Below the pieces are notes generated by a model, which did no database searches, was not told the DNA's origin, and saw only the letters and a program-made list of their open reading frames with translations. A stretch of 64,000 nucleotides of DNA from AR5 sp041497115 (GTDB lineage Bacteria; Methylomirabilota; Methylomirabilia; Rokubacteriales; CSP1-6), in the NCBI GenBank assembly GCA_041497115.1, contig JBGQFW010000003.1, positions 49,444 to 113,443 of the forward strand, written 5' to 3'. Shown here piece by piece: positions 17,401 to 25,606 of the stretch (its first letter is position 1; every line of letters starts with the position of its first letter). The translations under genes and the position numbers were made by a program.

Positions 17401-20400
17401 CAAGACGGTGCCCGTCACGATCCACGGCAACGACATCCCGCAGGGCAGCCGCGACGTGGAGGTGACGATCACCGGCCTGGGGCCCTCGGTGATGCAGGAC
17501 GGTCTAGAGATCGGCCCGCAGCCCCAGCCCCCCGGCGTCGCCGCTGCGCTGATCCACATCGTCGAGGACGACCTGTATTTCGTGACGCTGTCGTCGCAGA
17601 CGTACGGCGCCGTCGAGGGCGCCCAGCAGGCGATCATCACGGTGCTGCGCTCGGGCACCGCCGGGTTGCTGGCCGGCAGCCAGGACGTGGACATGGTCGC
17701 GCTCAGCCTGGCCGTCTCGGGCGCCGCCGTCGCGCCGCTGGACTACGTCAGCCTCGGCGCGTTCGTGGGGGCGCCGCAGGGCGGCTGTCAGGGTAAGGTC
17801 GGCGACCTCGTCGCGCGCCAGACGATCACGTTCGCGGCGAACCAGACGACCCAGACGTTCACGGTGCCGTTCCTGGACGACACGGTCGTCGACGGGCCCA
17901 AGACGATGTTCGTCTGCATCAACGACGCGACCAACACCGGTACGCCGACCGGCCCCGGCATCGCGTTCCCGGCCTCCGCGCAGCTCACGATCAACGACGA
18001 CGAGAACGGTGGGACGATCCAGTTCGCGGCCGATACGTACAGCGTGGCCGACAACATCGCCAGCGGCCTGGCCACCATCACGCTGACCCGCTCGGGCTCC
18101 CCCAAGCTGGCCAGCAACGTGACCGTGCAGGCCCAGACCGGCGACCTGTTCGCCGCCACGACGCCGCCCCAGACCGGCCAGGCCGGTGTGGACTACGGGT
18201 CCACCAACACCGTCGTGACGTTCAACGCCGGGGACACGACGGCCACCTTCACGGTCCCGATCATCAACAACGGCACGCCCGACGGCGTGAAGACCGTGAA
18301 CCTCATGATCAGCGGTCCGCTGCCCGCCCTCGCCGGCGCCGTCCCGGTCCTGGGCGTCCGCACGACGGCGGTGCTGCGGATCGTGGACGCGGTCCAGACG
18401 GTCGGCTTCCAGCAGGCCAACTTCGACGTCAGCGAGGGCGCGGGCACGGCGACGGTCAGCCTCGAGCGCACCGGCGATGCCAGCGGCTCGCTGACGGTCA
18501 CCTTCACGACGTCGAACGGCGCCCCCGTCGCGCCGCTGGTGCCCGCCGTCGCCGGCGTGGACTACCAGGCGGTGAACACGACGATCACGTTCGGTCCCGG
18601 CCAGACCGTCGCGACCGCCACCGTGCCGCTCATCGACAACAAGGCGGTCGCCCCCGACAAGGTCGCGAACCTCACGCTGAGCGCGCCGAGTGTCGGCGTG
18701 CTGGCCACCGGCGGCACCACCGCCACGTTGACGATCCAGGAAGACGACACCGCCGGCTCGGTCAGCTTCGCCGCCGCGACGTTCGTGGGGCTGGAGCGCG
18801 ACACCCAGGCGCTCATCACGCTCGTGCGCAGCGACGGCACCGCGGGGTGCCCGGTGCCGCTGGCGGGGCCGCCGCCCTCGTGCCCGGACGCGACGCTGGT
18901 GACCTTCCAGACCGTCGCGGGCGGTACCGCCATCGCCGGGACCGACTACACGACGACCAGCGTCGTGGTCGAGTTCGGCGCCGGCGAGACGACGAAGACC
19001 GTCGCCGTGCCGCTGCTCAACGACGGCGCCCCCGACGGGACGGAGACCGTCGCCCTCATGCTGTCCAACCCGCTGCCCACCGGTGTCGGTGTCGGCACCC
19101 GCGGGCTGACGCTGGGGAGCCTCGCGACGGCGACGCTGCAGATCGTGGAGACCGAGCTCCGCATCGGCGCCACCGCCTACACGGTGGGGGAGGGGGGCGG
19201 CAAGGCGACGCTCACGATCGTCAGGCAGGGCGACCTGACGGGGACGTCCTCGGTGACCGTGGCGACGGTGAACGGCACCGCCATCGCCGGCACCGACTAC
19301 GCCACCCCGGTCACCACCACGGTGAACTTCGCCGCCGGCGAGAGCGTGCAGACGCTCGACATCACCGTCACCGACGACACGATCGTCGAGGGCGACGAGG
19401 CGTTCCAGGTGGTCTTCAGCAACCCGGTGGGCGCCACCATCGCCAGCGACTCGTGCAAGACGTTCACGCTCGTCGGCTCGCTCGTGGCGACGTGCACGAT
19501 CGAGGTCGACATCCTCGACAACGACAGCGGCGGCATCCTGAGCTTCAGCCAGCCCGTCTACGCCGTGAACGAGAACGTCGGCACCGCGACGATCACGGTC
19601 AAGCGCATCGTCGGCGGCGCCGGCGGGGTGACGGTGGACTTCGCCACCGGCGACGGCACCGCGACCGCCGGCACCGACTACACGACCGTGACGCAGACGC
19701 TCACGTTCAACGCCGGGGACACCAGCAAGACGGTGAGCGTGCCGGTGCTCAACAACACCATCGGGGTGCGCATCGCCAACCTGTTCCTGCGCAACGCCAC
19801 CGGCGGCGCCACCATCGGCGCGCCCGGCACGGCCGCGCTGCAGATCACCGACCTCGACAACTCCATCGGGTTCACCGCCGTCGGCTACCCGGTGGCCGAG
19901 GCGGCCGGCGCCGCCGCGGTCGTGGTGCGGCGGACGGGGAGCGCCGGCACGGTCCTGGTGGACTACGCGACGAGCAACGGCACCGCGACGGCGCCCGCCG
20001 ACTACGCCGCCACCGCCGGGACGCTGACGTTCCCGGCCGGCTCGACGACGCTGACGGTGCCGATCCCGATCGTCAACGACGCGATCATCGAGCCGAGCGA
20101 GACGTTCACGGTCACCCTCAGCAACCCGCGGCTCGCGGTGACGCTGACGCCCATCCCGGTCGCGCCGGAGTCGTGCGCGAGCTCGACGGCGACGACCTGC
20201 ACGACGGGCGTGACGATCATCGACGACGACCTCGGCGGCGCGATCTCGTTCACGTCGGCGAACTACACGGTGGCGGAGAACGCCGGCAGCGCGATGGTGA
20301 CGCTGAGCCGGGTGGGCGGCCTCGCCGGCGGCGTCACCGTCGACATCGCGGCGGTCGCCGGCACCGCCGCGCCGGGCGACTTCAGCCTGCCGAGCGGCAC

Positions 20401-23400
20401 GGTGACGTTCCTGCCCGGGCAGACGACCGCGATGGCGGCGATCACCATCAACGACAACCTGCTCGCGGACGCCGACCGGACGGTGAACCTGACCATCAGC
20501 AATCCGCAGCCGGCCGGGCTGGCCGGCAGCCCGATCCTCGGCCTGCAGACGACCGCCACGCTGACGATCCTCGACAACGAGCCGCGCGTGCAGTTTGGCG
20601 CCGCCTCGTTCGCCGTCACCGAGGGGGCGCCGGCGGCGACGATCACCGTGGTGCGGACGGGCGACCCCTCGGTCGAGGTGCACGTCGACTTCGTCACCAG
20701 CGACGGCTCCGCCACCCAGCCCGCCCGCTACGCGATGACGGCCGGCACCCTGACCTTCCTGCCCGGCGTGAGCAGCCGGACCTTCACGGTCCCGATCGTC
20801 AACGACAATCTCCTGCAGCCGCCCCAGGCGTTCAACGTGAGCCTGAGCAACCCGACCACCGTCCCCGCCGCGCCGGGCCGCGCCGCGCTGGCTACCACGC
20901 CGTGCGCGACGTTCGTCGCGGGCGTGTGCACGGTGCCGGTGACGATCAACGACGACGACCGGGCGGGAACGATGGCGTTCAACGCCTCCATGTATTCGGT
21001 GGCCGAGAACGTCGCCGGCGGGACGCTCCTCGTCACGGTGACGCGCACCGGCGGCAACGCCGGCGGCGTCAGCGTGAACTACGCCGCGACCGGCGGCACC
21101 GCGGTCAACGGCGTCGACTACGTCCTCGCCCCCGGCGCGGTGACGTTCGGCGTGAACGAGACGGTCAAGACGTTCCCGATCACGATCGTCGACAACGCGC
21201 TCGCTGACGGCAACCGGACGATCGTGCTGTCGCTCTCCACGCCGTCGGCCGGCGCGCTGGGGACACCCAGCCAGGCGACGGTGACGATCATGGACGACGA
21301 GCAGACGCTCAGCTTCGCCACCCTGGGCTTCTCGACGCTGGAGAGCGCCGCCTCGGCCGTGATCACGATCAACCGGCTCGGCACGCCGACCGGGACCCTG
21401 CTGGTGGACTTTGCGACGGTGGACGGCACCGCCACCGCGCCCGCCGACTACACGGCCGTCGCGAAGACGCTGACGTTCGCCGCCGGCGTGCGCGCGATGA
21501 CGGTGTCCGTCCCGATCGTCAAGGACATGCTGGTCGAGGGCAACGAGACGTTCAATGTCCGGCTCGGCAACCCCCGGTTCTCGCCGGCGAGCGCCGTGCC
21601 GGTGGCGTTCGTGCCGGCGACGTGCGGCACGTTCGTGCTCGGTCCGCCCCAGCAGTGCTCGGTGGCGGTGACGATCGTCGACGACGACCAGCCGGGGACC
21701 ATCCAGTTCTCGTCGGCGACGTACACGGTCACCGAGGGGACGCCGACCGCGCTCATCACGCTGGTGCGCACCGGCGGTGTCGGCGGGTGTCCCGCCACCG
21801 GCCCGTGCAGCACGCCGCCGATCACCGTCGATTTCATCACCGCCGACGGTCTCGGCACCGCGATGGCCGGCGCCGACTACACCCCGGTCGCCCAGACGGT
21901 GACCTTCGCCGCCAACGTCGCGACCCAGACGATCGCGATCCCGATCACCAACGACGCGCTGGCGGAAGGCAACGAGACCGTCGTGCTCAAGCTGACGAAC
22001 CCCGGCGGCAGCGCGACGCTCGGCCCGCTCGACACCGCGACGCTCACGATCGTCAGCAACGACGTCGCCGGCGTCGTGCAGTTCAGCCAGCCCCTCTACA
22101 CGGTGAGCGAGACGGCCGTCACCGCCACGATCACGCTGACCCGCAGCGGCGGCGCCGCCAGCGGCGTCACCGTGGACTTCGCGACGTCCAACGGGCCGGG
22201 CACGAGCGGAGCGGTGGCCGGCACCGACTACACCGCGCTCGCCACGACGGTGACGTTCGGCGCCAACCAGACGACGCTGCCGGTCGTCATCACGCTGCCT
22301 GGCGACGACGCCACGCCCGAGGGCAACAAGATCGTCAACCTCACGCTGAGCAACCCGCGCGGGGGGGCCGCCCTGGGGCTGCGCTCGGCGGCGCAGCTCA
22401 AGATCCTGGACAACGAGGCCACGGTGCAGTTCACGGCCCCGACCTACTCGATCCTCGAGGGCGGCGTCGCCGTCCTCACCATCGAGCGCACCGGACCGCC
22501 CGGCCTGCCCGGCACCATCATCCTGGGCTACACGACCAGCAATGGCACCGCGGTGGCAGGCGTGAACTACGGCACGCGCGGCTCGGCCACGGCGCCGTCG
22601 GGTACCGTGACCTTCGGTCCCGGCGTTGCCAGCCAGACGATCCGGGTCCCGACGTTCGCCAATAACGCGCAGGACGGTAACCACACCTTCAACGTCGCCC
22701 TGGCCGCCATGGGCGGCACCGCGGGAGCCGTGCTCCTGCCCCAGAACACCGCGATCGTCACCATCGTCGACGGCGACCGGGCGGGCGTGGGCGCCTTCAC
22801 CGCGGCCTCCTACTCGGTCGTCGAGTTCGGCAGCTTTGCCCAGCTGACCGTCCGGCGCAGCGGCACCGGCGCCACCCCGGTGAGCGTCGCCTACACGACG
22901 GTGGACGGCAGCGCCCGCGCCGGCATCGACTACACGGCGACGGCGGGCGTGCTGCCCTTCGCCATCAACCAGTTCATCCAGAAGTTCAACGTGCCGATCA
23001 TCAACAACAACCGGGCGGACGGGACGCGCTCGTTCTCGGTGGTCCTGTCGGCGCCGACCGGCGGCATGACTCTTGGCGCGCCGGCCACCGCCAGCGTCCT
23101 GATCCTCGACGACGACAAGGGCGGCGTCCTGCAGTTCTCTCAGCCGACGTTCACCGCGTCCCTGACCAAGTGCACGCCGCCGCCCGCGCCCGGCTTCGCC
23201 TGCGACGCGGTGCTGTCCATCAGCCGCACCGGTGGGCTGGCCGCCGGCGTCTCGATCGACTTCGCGACGGTGGACGGCACCGGCCAGGGCGGCACCGACT
23301 ACACCCCGACGACGGGCACCGTCATGTTCGCGGTGGGGCAGTCGGGGGCGGCCATCCACGTTCCGCTGCTGACCACGGCCACCCCGCTGAATACCTTCGG

Positions 23401-23476
23401 GGTCATCCTGAGCACGCCGCGCGGCGGCGGCGCGCTCGCGCTGCCGAGCACCGCCACGGTGACCATCGCGCCCTAG
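11474..23476 (+). CDS. Giant exported protein: DUF-type N-domain, seven SBBP repeats, 27 Calx-beta repeats
   Basis: 4000 aa from GTG 11474, chosen because GGAGAG lies 7 nt upstream and a signal peptide follows (NLVRVVPAALLLALVCAIPP, cut near AAAEAG). Residues about 40-260 are the domain that precedes SBBP repeats in other proteins (LTFEPNQGQ). Residues about 264-709 carry seven YSTYLGG-type SBBP repeats, enough for a seven-bladed propeller. The rest is 27 tandem Calx-beta units, each about 115-145 aa, with YSVAEN, ATSDGTA.AG.DY and VPI.ND hallmarks. No membrane anchor or sorting tail is seen. It probably acts as a Ca-binding surface or matrix adhesin. Confidence 0.92.
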   Translation: MSSRGRSGIALNLVRVVPAALLLALVCAIPPSAAAEAGRPALGPGGPLPLTFEPNQGQADEGVRFLARGRGYGLFLTPTETVLVLTAPDAAASIAGRPRPVDRVATPPAVVRMRMVGADASAPIAGVDPLPGRSHYLLGDPSRWRRDVPTFARVRYTDLYPGVSLLFYGSERALEYDFVVAPGADPGAVVLAFDGAAALRIDAGGDLVLATAAGELRLRRPLIYQETEGGRRPVEGGYVLDGGRVRFRVAAWDATRPLVIDPVLGYSTYLGGSSSDQAFGIAVDALGNAYVTGSTISSDFPVVTPLQGARAGVTDVFVTKLDPTGSRILYSTYLGGSGDEAGNAIAVDAQGSAYVAGSTTSNNFPVLNAFQSVTRGGSEAFVAKLSPDGSTLVFSTYLGSNTSDFAFGIALDAADNVYVTGSTDSSGSSFPNNAGTCLGTKRTGNDAFVVKLDAVGSTLGYCAFIGGAGDDAGNAIAADDAGNVWIAGTTTSSDLPVLNALQPTLGGASDAFVGKLDTGGNLVYLTYLGGLGDDDALAIAVDVNGNAYVTGSTKSPNFPLASPLQASLRGGLDAFVTKLSPAGDALVFSTYLGGVGDDIGNGIAVNAVDFTVYVAGSTGSVDFPTVSPFQATLAGGLDAFVTKLTAAGGGPVYSTLLGGTSDDAAHAIAVDVDGVAYITGTTNSATFPTNAPIQPRAGLLDAFVSQIADGGIIQFTGNTYSVAENVPAGTVTISVQRTGDTSAASSVDYRTCEMPSVGGCPAVVGTAAAGVRYLAAAGTLMFAPGQIVASFPITILNDSVGEGDQTVLLTLGNPTGGSVLGARRTATLTILDDETSINFSLPVYQVNENQGPAVITVTRSGPNLAATVTVDFSTADGSAVAPGDYTAVAKTLTFGPNVRSLTVPVPIVNDTLVEGTETVSLALRNLVTKSGAATTVLGVRNAATLNILDDDLGGSLQFAKAASSVAETGGTVILTVTRTGGAASQVTVHYATSDGTATAGLNYTDTSGDLTFGAGAGSQTFTVPIRNDGIATGNQAFTVTLSDPRVLPPPGPACPVSANCPTVGALGAATVTIVDAQQNISFTTDSFTVRESTPTATITLRRGGTTAGAATVDFTTSNGTAMAGVDYQFKSGTLTFAAGATAASFTVPIINDNTVRPSRTVILNLANPTGGAAVVAPSQATLTITDDDTAGRVQFSSATYSAAENAGSALVTLSRSGGTAGGATVQYATSDGTALAGTDYMLSTGTVTFGTGETIKTFSVPLIDNALPDGTRTLNLTLSAPGGGASLGAPSTAMLTIIDDELSFAFAATNYSVVEGAGQATVTVELSGINAVPVTVNYATSDGTATAGLDYTATTGTLVFPAGGAATTVRTKNFAVPILQDTLAEGTETVNLTLSAPTPVGVARVVAARSTAVLSILDDDQGGAVEFNAAAFAAVESGGVATIQVRRTLGLASGVTVDYATSDGTATAGARYVATAGRLTFAVNEVLKTFTIPLINDNIGEGPQTVNLTLTNPKGGATLGGQATAVLTIDDDEPYVRLSAATYAVNEAAGSLVVSVTRGGVTTAQATVDYTTMDQRPAAPTRAVGGVDYAVTSGTLTFAPGVTARTFTVPIINNSLAQPDRKFNVLLRNPAIAAGTFTLVAPSAAEVTINDDDVGGIIQFSSPTYTVNEDGGSAVLTVVRSGGQAGGVSVSVQTQALGFVPPGTPAPPAQTATPGADFTPTPVNFRVTFGPGETTKTVSIPILPDALAEGNEIVYVLLSDAEPSGATAPPSLGTQALATLTIVDAQPTLQFSAPTYTVIEGQPAAVVTVTRTAPLGRLTVDFATSDGTATSPQYYLGASGTLTFDAGVTAQTFSVLLVDNQAIEGEKQFNVGLANIQPPAAASLGPTAAASVVIKDNDRGGTFTVSGVNILEGAAGQNSTALATVSRTGGSGGPVTMVFHAALCGLFGPGCDFPAAPGTDFDVLAMPLTFKAGEMSKTVPVTIHGNDIPQGSRDVEVTITGLGPSVMQDGLEIGPQPQPPGVAAALIHIVEDDLYFVTLSSQTYGAVEGAQQAIITVLRSGTAGLLAGSQDVDMVALSLAVSGAAVAPLDYVSLGAFVGAPQGGCQGKVGDLVARQTITFAANQTTQTFTVPFLDDTVVDGPKTMFVCINDATNTGTPTGPGIAFPASAQLTINDDENGGTIQFAADTYSVADNIASGLATITLTRSGSPKLASNVTVQAQTGDLFAATTPPQTGQAGVDYGSTNTVVTFNAGDTTATFTVPIINNGTPDGVKTVNLMISGPLPALAGAVPVLGVRTTAVLRIVDAVQTVGFQQANFDVSEGAGTATVSLERTGDASGSLTVTFTTSNGAPVAPLVPAVAGVDYQAVNTTITFGPGQTVATATVPLIDNKAVAPDKVANLTLSAPSVGVLATGGTTATLTIQEDDTAGSVSFAAATFVGLERDTQALITLVRSDGTAGCPVPLAGPPPSCPDATLVTFQTVAGGTAIAGTDYTTTSVVVEFGAGETTKTVAVPLLNDGAPDGTETVALMLSNPLPTGVGVGTRGLTLGSLATATLQIVETELRIGATAYTVGEGGGKATLTIVRQGDLTGTSSVTVATVNGTAIAGTDYATPVTTTVNFAAGESVQTLDITVTDDTIVEGDEAFQVVFSNPVGATIASDSCKTFTLVGSLVATCTIEVDILDNDSGGILSFSQPVYAVNENVGTATITVKRIVGGAGGVTVDFATGDGTATAGTDYTTVTQTLTFNAGDTSKTVSVPVLNNTIGVRIANLFLRNATGGATIGAPGTAALQITDLDNSIGFTAVGYPVAEAAGAAAVVVRRTGSAGTVLVDYATSNGTATAPADYAATAGTLTFPAGSTTLTVPIPIVNDAIIEPSETFTVTLSNPRLAVTLTPIPVAPESCASSTATTCTTGVTIIDDDLGGAISFTSANYTVAENAGSAMVTLSRVGGLAGGVTVDIAAVAGTAAPGDFSLPSGTVTFLPGQTTAMAAITINDNLLADADRTVNLTISNPQPAGLAGSPILGLQTTATLTILDNEPRVQFGAASFAVTEGAPAATITVVRTGDPSVEVHVDFVTSDGSATQPARYAMTAGTLTFLPGVSSRTFTVPIVNDNLLQPPQAFNVSLSNPTTVPAAPGRAALATTPCATFVAGVCTVPVTINDDDRAGTMAFNASMYSVAENVAGGTLLVTVTRTGGNAGGVSVNYAATGGTAVNGVDYVLAPGAVTFGVNETVKTFPITIVDNALADGNRTIVLSLSTPSAGALGTPSQATVTIMDDEQTLSFATLGFSTLESAASAVITINRLGTPTGTLLVDFATVDGTATAPADYTAVAKTLTFAAGVRAMTVSVPIVKDMLVEGNETFNVRLGNPRFSPASAVPVAFVPATCGTFVLGPPQQCSVAVTIVDDDQPGTIQFSSATYTVTEGTPTALITLVRTGGVGGCPATGPCSTPPITVDFITADGLGTAMAGADYTPVAQTVTFAANVATQTIAIPITNDALAEGNETVVLKLTNPGGSATLGPLDTATLTIVSNDVAGVVQFSQPLYTVSETAVTATITLTRSGGAASGVTVDFATSNGPGTSGAVAGTDYTALATTVTFGANQTTLPVVITLPGDDATPEGNKIVNLTLSNPRGGAALGLRSAAQLKILDNEATVQFTAPTYSILEGGVAVLTIERTGPPGLPGTIILGYTTSNGTAVAGVNYGTRGSATAPSGTVTFGPGVASQTIRVPTFANNAQDGNHTFNVALAAMGGTAGAVLLPQNTAIVTIVDGDRAGVGAFTAASYSVVEFGSFAQLTVRRSGTGATPVSVAYTTVDGSARAGIDYTATAGVLPFAINQFIQKFNVPIINNNRADGTRSFSVVLSAPTGGMTLGAPATASVLILDDDKGGVLQFSQPTFTASLTKCTPPPAPGFACDAVLSISRTGGLAAGVSIDFATVDGTGQGGTDYTPTTGTVMFAVGQSGAAIHVPLLTTATPLNTFGVILSTPRGGGALALPSTATVTIAP
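12269..13600 (+). repeat. Seven tandem SBBP beta-propeller repeats
   Basis: Coding repeats of about 55-65 residues whose blades begin YSTYLGGSSSD, YSTYLGGSGDE, FSTYLGSNTSD, YCAFIGGAGDD, YLTYLGGLGDD, FSTYLGGVGDD and YSTLLGGTSDD. Each is followed by AIAVD...AYVTGST. Seven copies suggest a closed propeller. Blade 4 is the most divergent. Confidence 0.9.
13606..23473 (+). repeat. 27 tandem Calx-beta repeats
   Basis: Units begin near nt 13606, 13980, 14335, 14710, 15046, 15380, 15742, 16076, 16440, 16837, 17176, 17577, 18012, 18396, 18756, 19150, 19533, 19860, 20236, 20582, 20968, 21303, 21696, 22070, 22420, 22787 and 23125. Each has an edge strand (xQFSxxxYxVxE), ATSDGTAxAGxDY and FxVPIxND with a terminal DDD or DNE linker. 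Units 11, 12 and 15 carry insertions containing Cys. The last unit lacks the usual acidic motif (FTASLTKCTPP). Confidence 0.9.
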
Positions 23477-23496
23477 CGGATGTACGATGGGGGCCG

Positions 23497-24021
23497 GTGC
23501 GTGACCGCCTGGCCTTCGCCGTCATCGGGCTCCTCTCGCTCGCCGTCGTCCTGCTGGTCGGCGTGCTCCTGCTCGGCCACACGCCCGGGCGCGGCGGGCG
23601 CGCCGACGTCGGGGCGCTGCCGGCGCTGAACGCCGCGCTCAACGGCGCCAGCGCGGTGCTGCTGGCGTCCGGCTGGCTCTGCATCCGCCGGCGCCGCATC
23701 GCCGCCCACCGCGCGTGCATGCTGGGCGCGTTCTGCGTCTCGATCCTGTTCCTGCTCTCCTACGTGACCTACCACGCGCTGGCCGGCTCGCGGCCGTTCG
23801 CGGGGCAGGGGTGGATCCGCGCGGTGTATTTCCCCCTGTTGATCTCGCACATCGTCCTGGCCGCCGCCATGGTGCCCTTCGTGCTCACCACGCTCTACCG
23901 GGCGCTCGGCGCCGACTTCGCGCGTCACGTTCGCGTGGCGCGGCTGACGCTGCCGGTGTGGCTGTACGTGTCGGTCACCGGCGTGATCGTCTACTGGATG
24001 CTCTACCACCTGTTTCCCTGA
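23497..24021 (+). CDS. DUF420 family integral membrane protein (CtaM-like)
   Basis: 174 aa with about five membrane helices. The family signature is clear: ALPALNAALNGASAVLL, then the basic loop RRRRIAAHRACM, SYVTYHALAG and LLISHIVLAA, in which His residues may bind heme or metal. DUF420 proteins (CtaM) assist maturation of heme-copper oxidase in Gram-positives. No oxidase genes are in this window. A TACGAT box at 23483-23488 lies 8 nt before the GTG, so transcription is probably leaderless and independent of the giant gene 20 nt upstream. Confidence 0.85.
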   Translation: MRDRLAFAVIGLLSLAVVLLVGVLLLGHTPGRGGRADVGALPALNAALNGASAVLLASGWLCIRRRRIAAHRACMLGAFCVSILFLLSYVTYHALAGSRPFAGQGWIRAVYFPLLISHIVLAAAMVPFVLTTLYRALGADFARHVRVARLTLPVWLYVSVTGVIVYWMLYHLFP

Positions 24022-24024
24022 ATT

Positions 24025-24147
24025 ACATGGGGGCCCCGAGATGGCCCCCAAACCCCCCAACGTTCGGAGCGCCCCGGCGTGGCCGTGGCGCTCCTCTGGA
24101 ATCGTCGGCGTGAGCGGAGCGCCCGGCGTGGCCGTGGCGCTCCTCGA
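24025..24147. repeat. Intergenic repeat element, copy A, with tandem half-copy
   Basis: Between convergent genes. 24025-24059 (ACATGGGGGCCCCGAGATGG then CCCCCAAACCCCCC) matches, in reverse complement, 45761-45795 with one mismatch, and similarity continues to about 24092. A shorter direct duplicate of the right half occurs within copy A (24066-24097 and 24115-24147, GGCGTGGCCGTGGCGCTCCT). The core can fold as GGGGGCC / GGCCCCC and could terminate transcription. Confidence 0.7.
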
Positions 24148-24154
24148 GCGGGCG

Positions 24155-24943
24155 CTAGAGCAGCTCGCCGCGGAGGATGGTGACGGCGTGGCCGCCGAGG
24201 ATGGCGCGGGGGCCGGCGAGGCGGACGCGCACGACGCCGCCGCGGCGCGAGGCCTGGTAGCCGGTGAGCGCGGCGCGCCCCACGCGCGGCGACCAGTACA
24301 GTCCCAGCGCACAGTGCGCGGAGCCCGTGGCCGGGTCCTCGGGGATGCCCGCGCGCGGCGCGAAGAAGCGCGAGACGAAGTCGAAGCGGGCGTCGTCGGC
24401 GGGCGCCGTCACGATCACGCCGCGCGTCGGCACCATCGCCAGCCGCGCGAGATCCGGCGCCAGCGCGCGCACGATCGTCGCGCTCTCGACCTCCACGAGC
24501 CAGTCGAGCCGGTTGCGCCCGGCCCACTTCACGCTCGTGCCGAGGGCGGCCGCGAGATCGGCGGGCGGCTCGGCGACGGTGGCGGGCTCGACCGGGAAGT
24601 CGAGCTCGATCCAGCCGTCGCGCCGCGCCGCCGTCAGCACGCCGCTCCTGGTGTGAAAGCGCGCGGGGGCGTCCGCCGCCAGCCGGCCCAGCTCCCAGAG
24701 CGCGTGGGCGGCGGCGAGCGTGGCGTGGCCGCACAGGTCCACCTCGACCGTCGGCGTGAACCAGCGCAGCTCGAGTCCGTCGGCCACCGGGCGGACGAAC
24801 GCCGTCTCGGACAGGTTCATCTCGGCGGCGACCGCCTGCATCCACGCCTCGTCGCGCGGGCCGTCGAGCAGGCAGACGGCGGCGGGATTGCCGGCGAACG
24901 GCGTGTCGGTGAACGCGTCCACGTGGATCAGCGGCAGCCCCAT
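24155..24943 (-). CDS. PhzF family isomerase-like protein
   Basis: 262 aa. PhzF-fold hallmarks: N-terminal HVDAFTDTPFAGNPAAVCLL, the general acid/base Glu46 in EMNLSETAFV, ELRWFTPTVEVDLCGHATLA in the first half and EDPATGSAHCALGLYW in the second. PhzF enzymes isomerise small unsaturated acids; outside phenazine clusters the substrate is usually unknown, and no phenazine genes are present. An AAGGAG lies 8 nt before the ATG. It diverges from the nicotinamidase gene with about 50 bp between starts. Confidence 0.92.
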   Translation of the reverse strand: MGLPLIHVDAFTDTPFAGNPAAVCLLDGPRDEAWMQAVAAEMNLSETAFVRPVADGLELRWFTPTVEVDLCGHATLAAAHALWELGRLAADAPARFHTRSGVLTAARRDGWIELDFPVEPATVAEPPADLAAALGTSVKWAGRNRLDWLVEVESATIVRALAPDLARLAMVPTRGVIVTAPADDARFDFVSRFFAPRAGIPEDPATGSAHCALGLYWSPRVGRAALTGYQASRRGGVVRVRLAGPRAILGGHAVTILRGELL

Positions 24944-24994
24944 TGGAGTCGCTCCTTCGTGGCTGGTAGCATACGCGCTGAGGTCCAGCGCGCC

Positions 24995-25594
24995 ATGGCG
25001 CACACCATCGATCCCGCGCACGACGCCCTCGTCATCGTGGACGTCCAGAACGACTTCTGCCCGGGTGGCTCCCTCGCCGTGCCCGAGGGCGATCGCGTGG
25101 TCCCCGTCCTCAACCGCTACGCCGAGCGGTTCGCGGCGCGCGGCGCCTGCGTGCTCGCCTCGCGCGACTGGCATCCGGCGCGCACCCGCCACTTCGCGGC
25201 GTACGGCGGCGTCTGGCCCCCGCACTGCGTGCAGGACACGCCGGGGGCCGCGCTGCACGCGGCCCTGGCGCTGCCGCCGGCGACCGAGGTGGTCTCCAAG
25301 GGGATGGACCCCGACGAGGACGCCTACTCGTGCTTCCAGGCGCGCGCCGCCGACGGCACGCCGTTCGCGGCGCTGCTGGCCCGCCGCGGGATCCGCCGGC
25401 TCTTCGTCGGCGGCCTGGCCACCGACTACTGCGTGAAGGCCACCGCGCTCGACGCCCGGCGGGCCGGGCTCGACGTGGTCGTCCTCGAGGACGCGGTGCG
25501 CGCGGTGGACGTGACGCCCGGCGACGGCGCCCGCGCGCTGGCCGAGATGGACGCGGCGGGCGCGGCGCGCGCGCGGCTCGACGCGGTCGCCTGA
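24995..25594 (+). CDS. pncA: Nicotinamidase (isochorismatase-like cysteine hydrolase)
   Basis: 199 aa. It converts nicotinamide to nicotinate for NAD salvage. The triad is visible: Asp16 in ALVIVDVQNDF, Lys in EVVSKGMD and Cys146 in GGLATDYCVKATALDA. The metal-site residues in SRDWHPARTRHFA are intact, which separates true nicotinamidases from other isochorismatase-fold hydrolases. TAGCAT is present upstream at about 24967. The next gene, a methyltransferase, starts 12 nt after the stop. Confidence 0.92.
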   Translation: MAHTIDPAHDALVIVDVQNDFCPGGSLAVPEGDRVVPVLNRYAERFAARGACVLASRDWHPARTRHFAAYGGVWPPHCVQDTPGAALHAALALPPATEVVSKGMDPDEDAYSCFQARAADGTPFAALLARRGIRRLFVGGLATDYCVKATALDARRAGLDVVVLEDAVRAVDVTPGDGARALAEMDAAGAARARLDAVA

Positions 25595-25606
25595 GAACGC
25601 CGCCGG

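Noticed and set aside
17504..23359. 1951-codon minus-strand ORF antisense to the Calx-beta gene
   Set aside because: It exactly shadows the repeat gene; composition is Arg/Gly/Val-rich with no starts or motifs of its own.
24155..24943. Phenazine biosynthesis cluster around the PhzF gene
   Set aside because: No PhzA/B/C/D/E/G genes are nearby; stand-alone PhzF-fold proteins are common and unrelated to phenazines.
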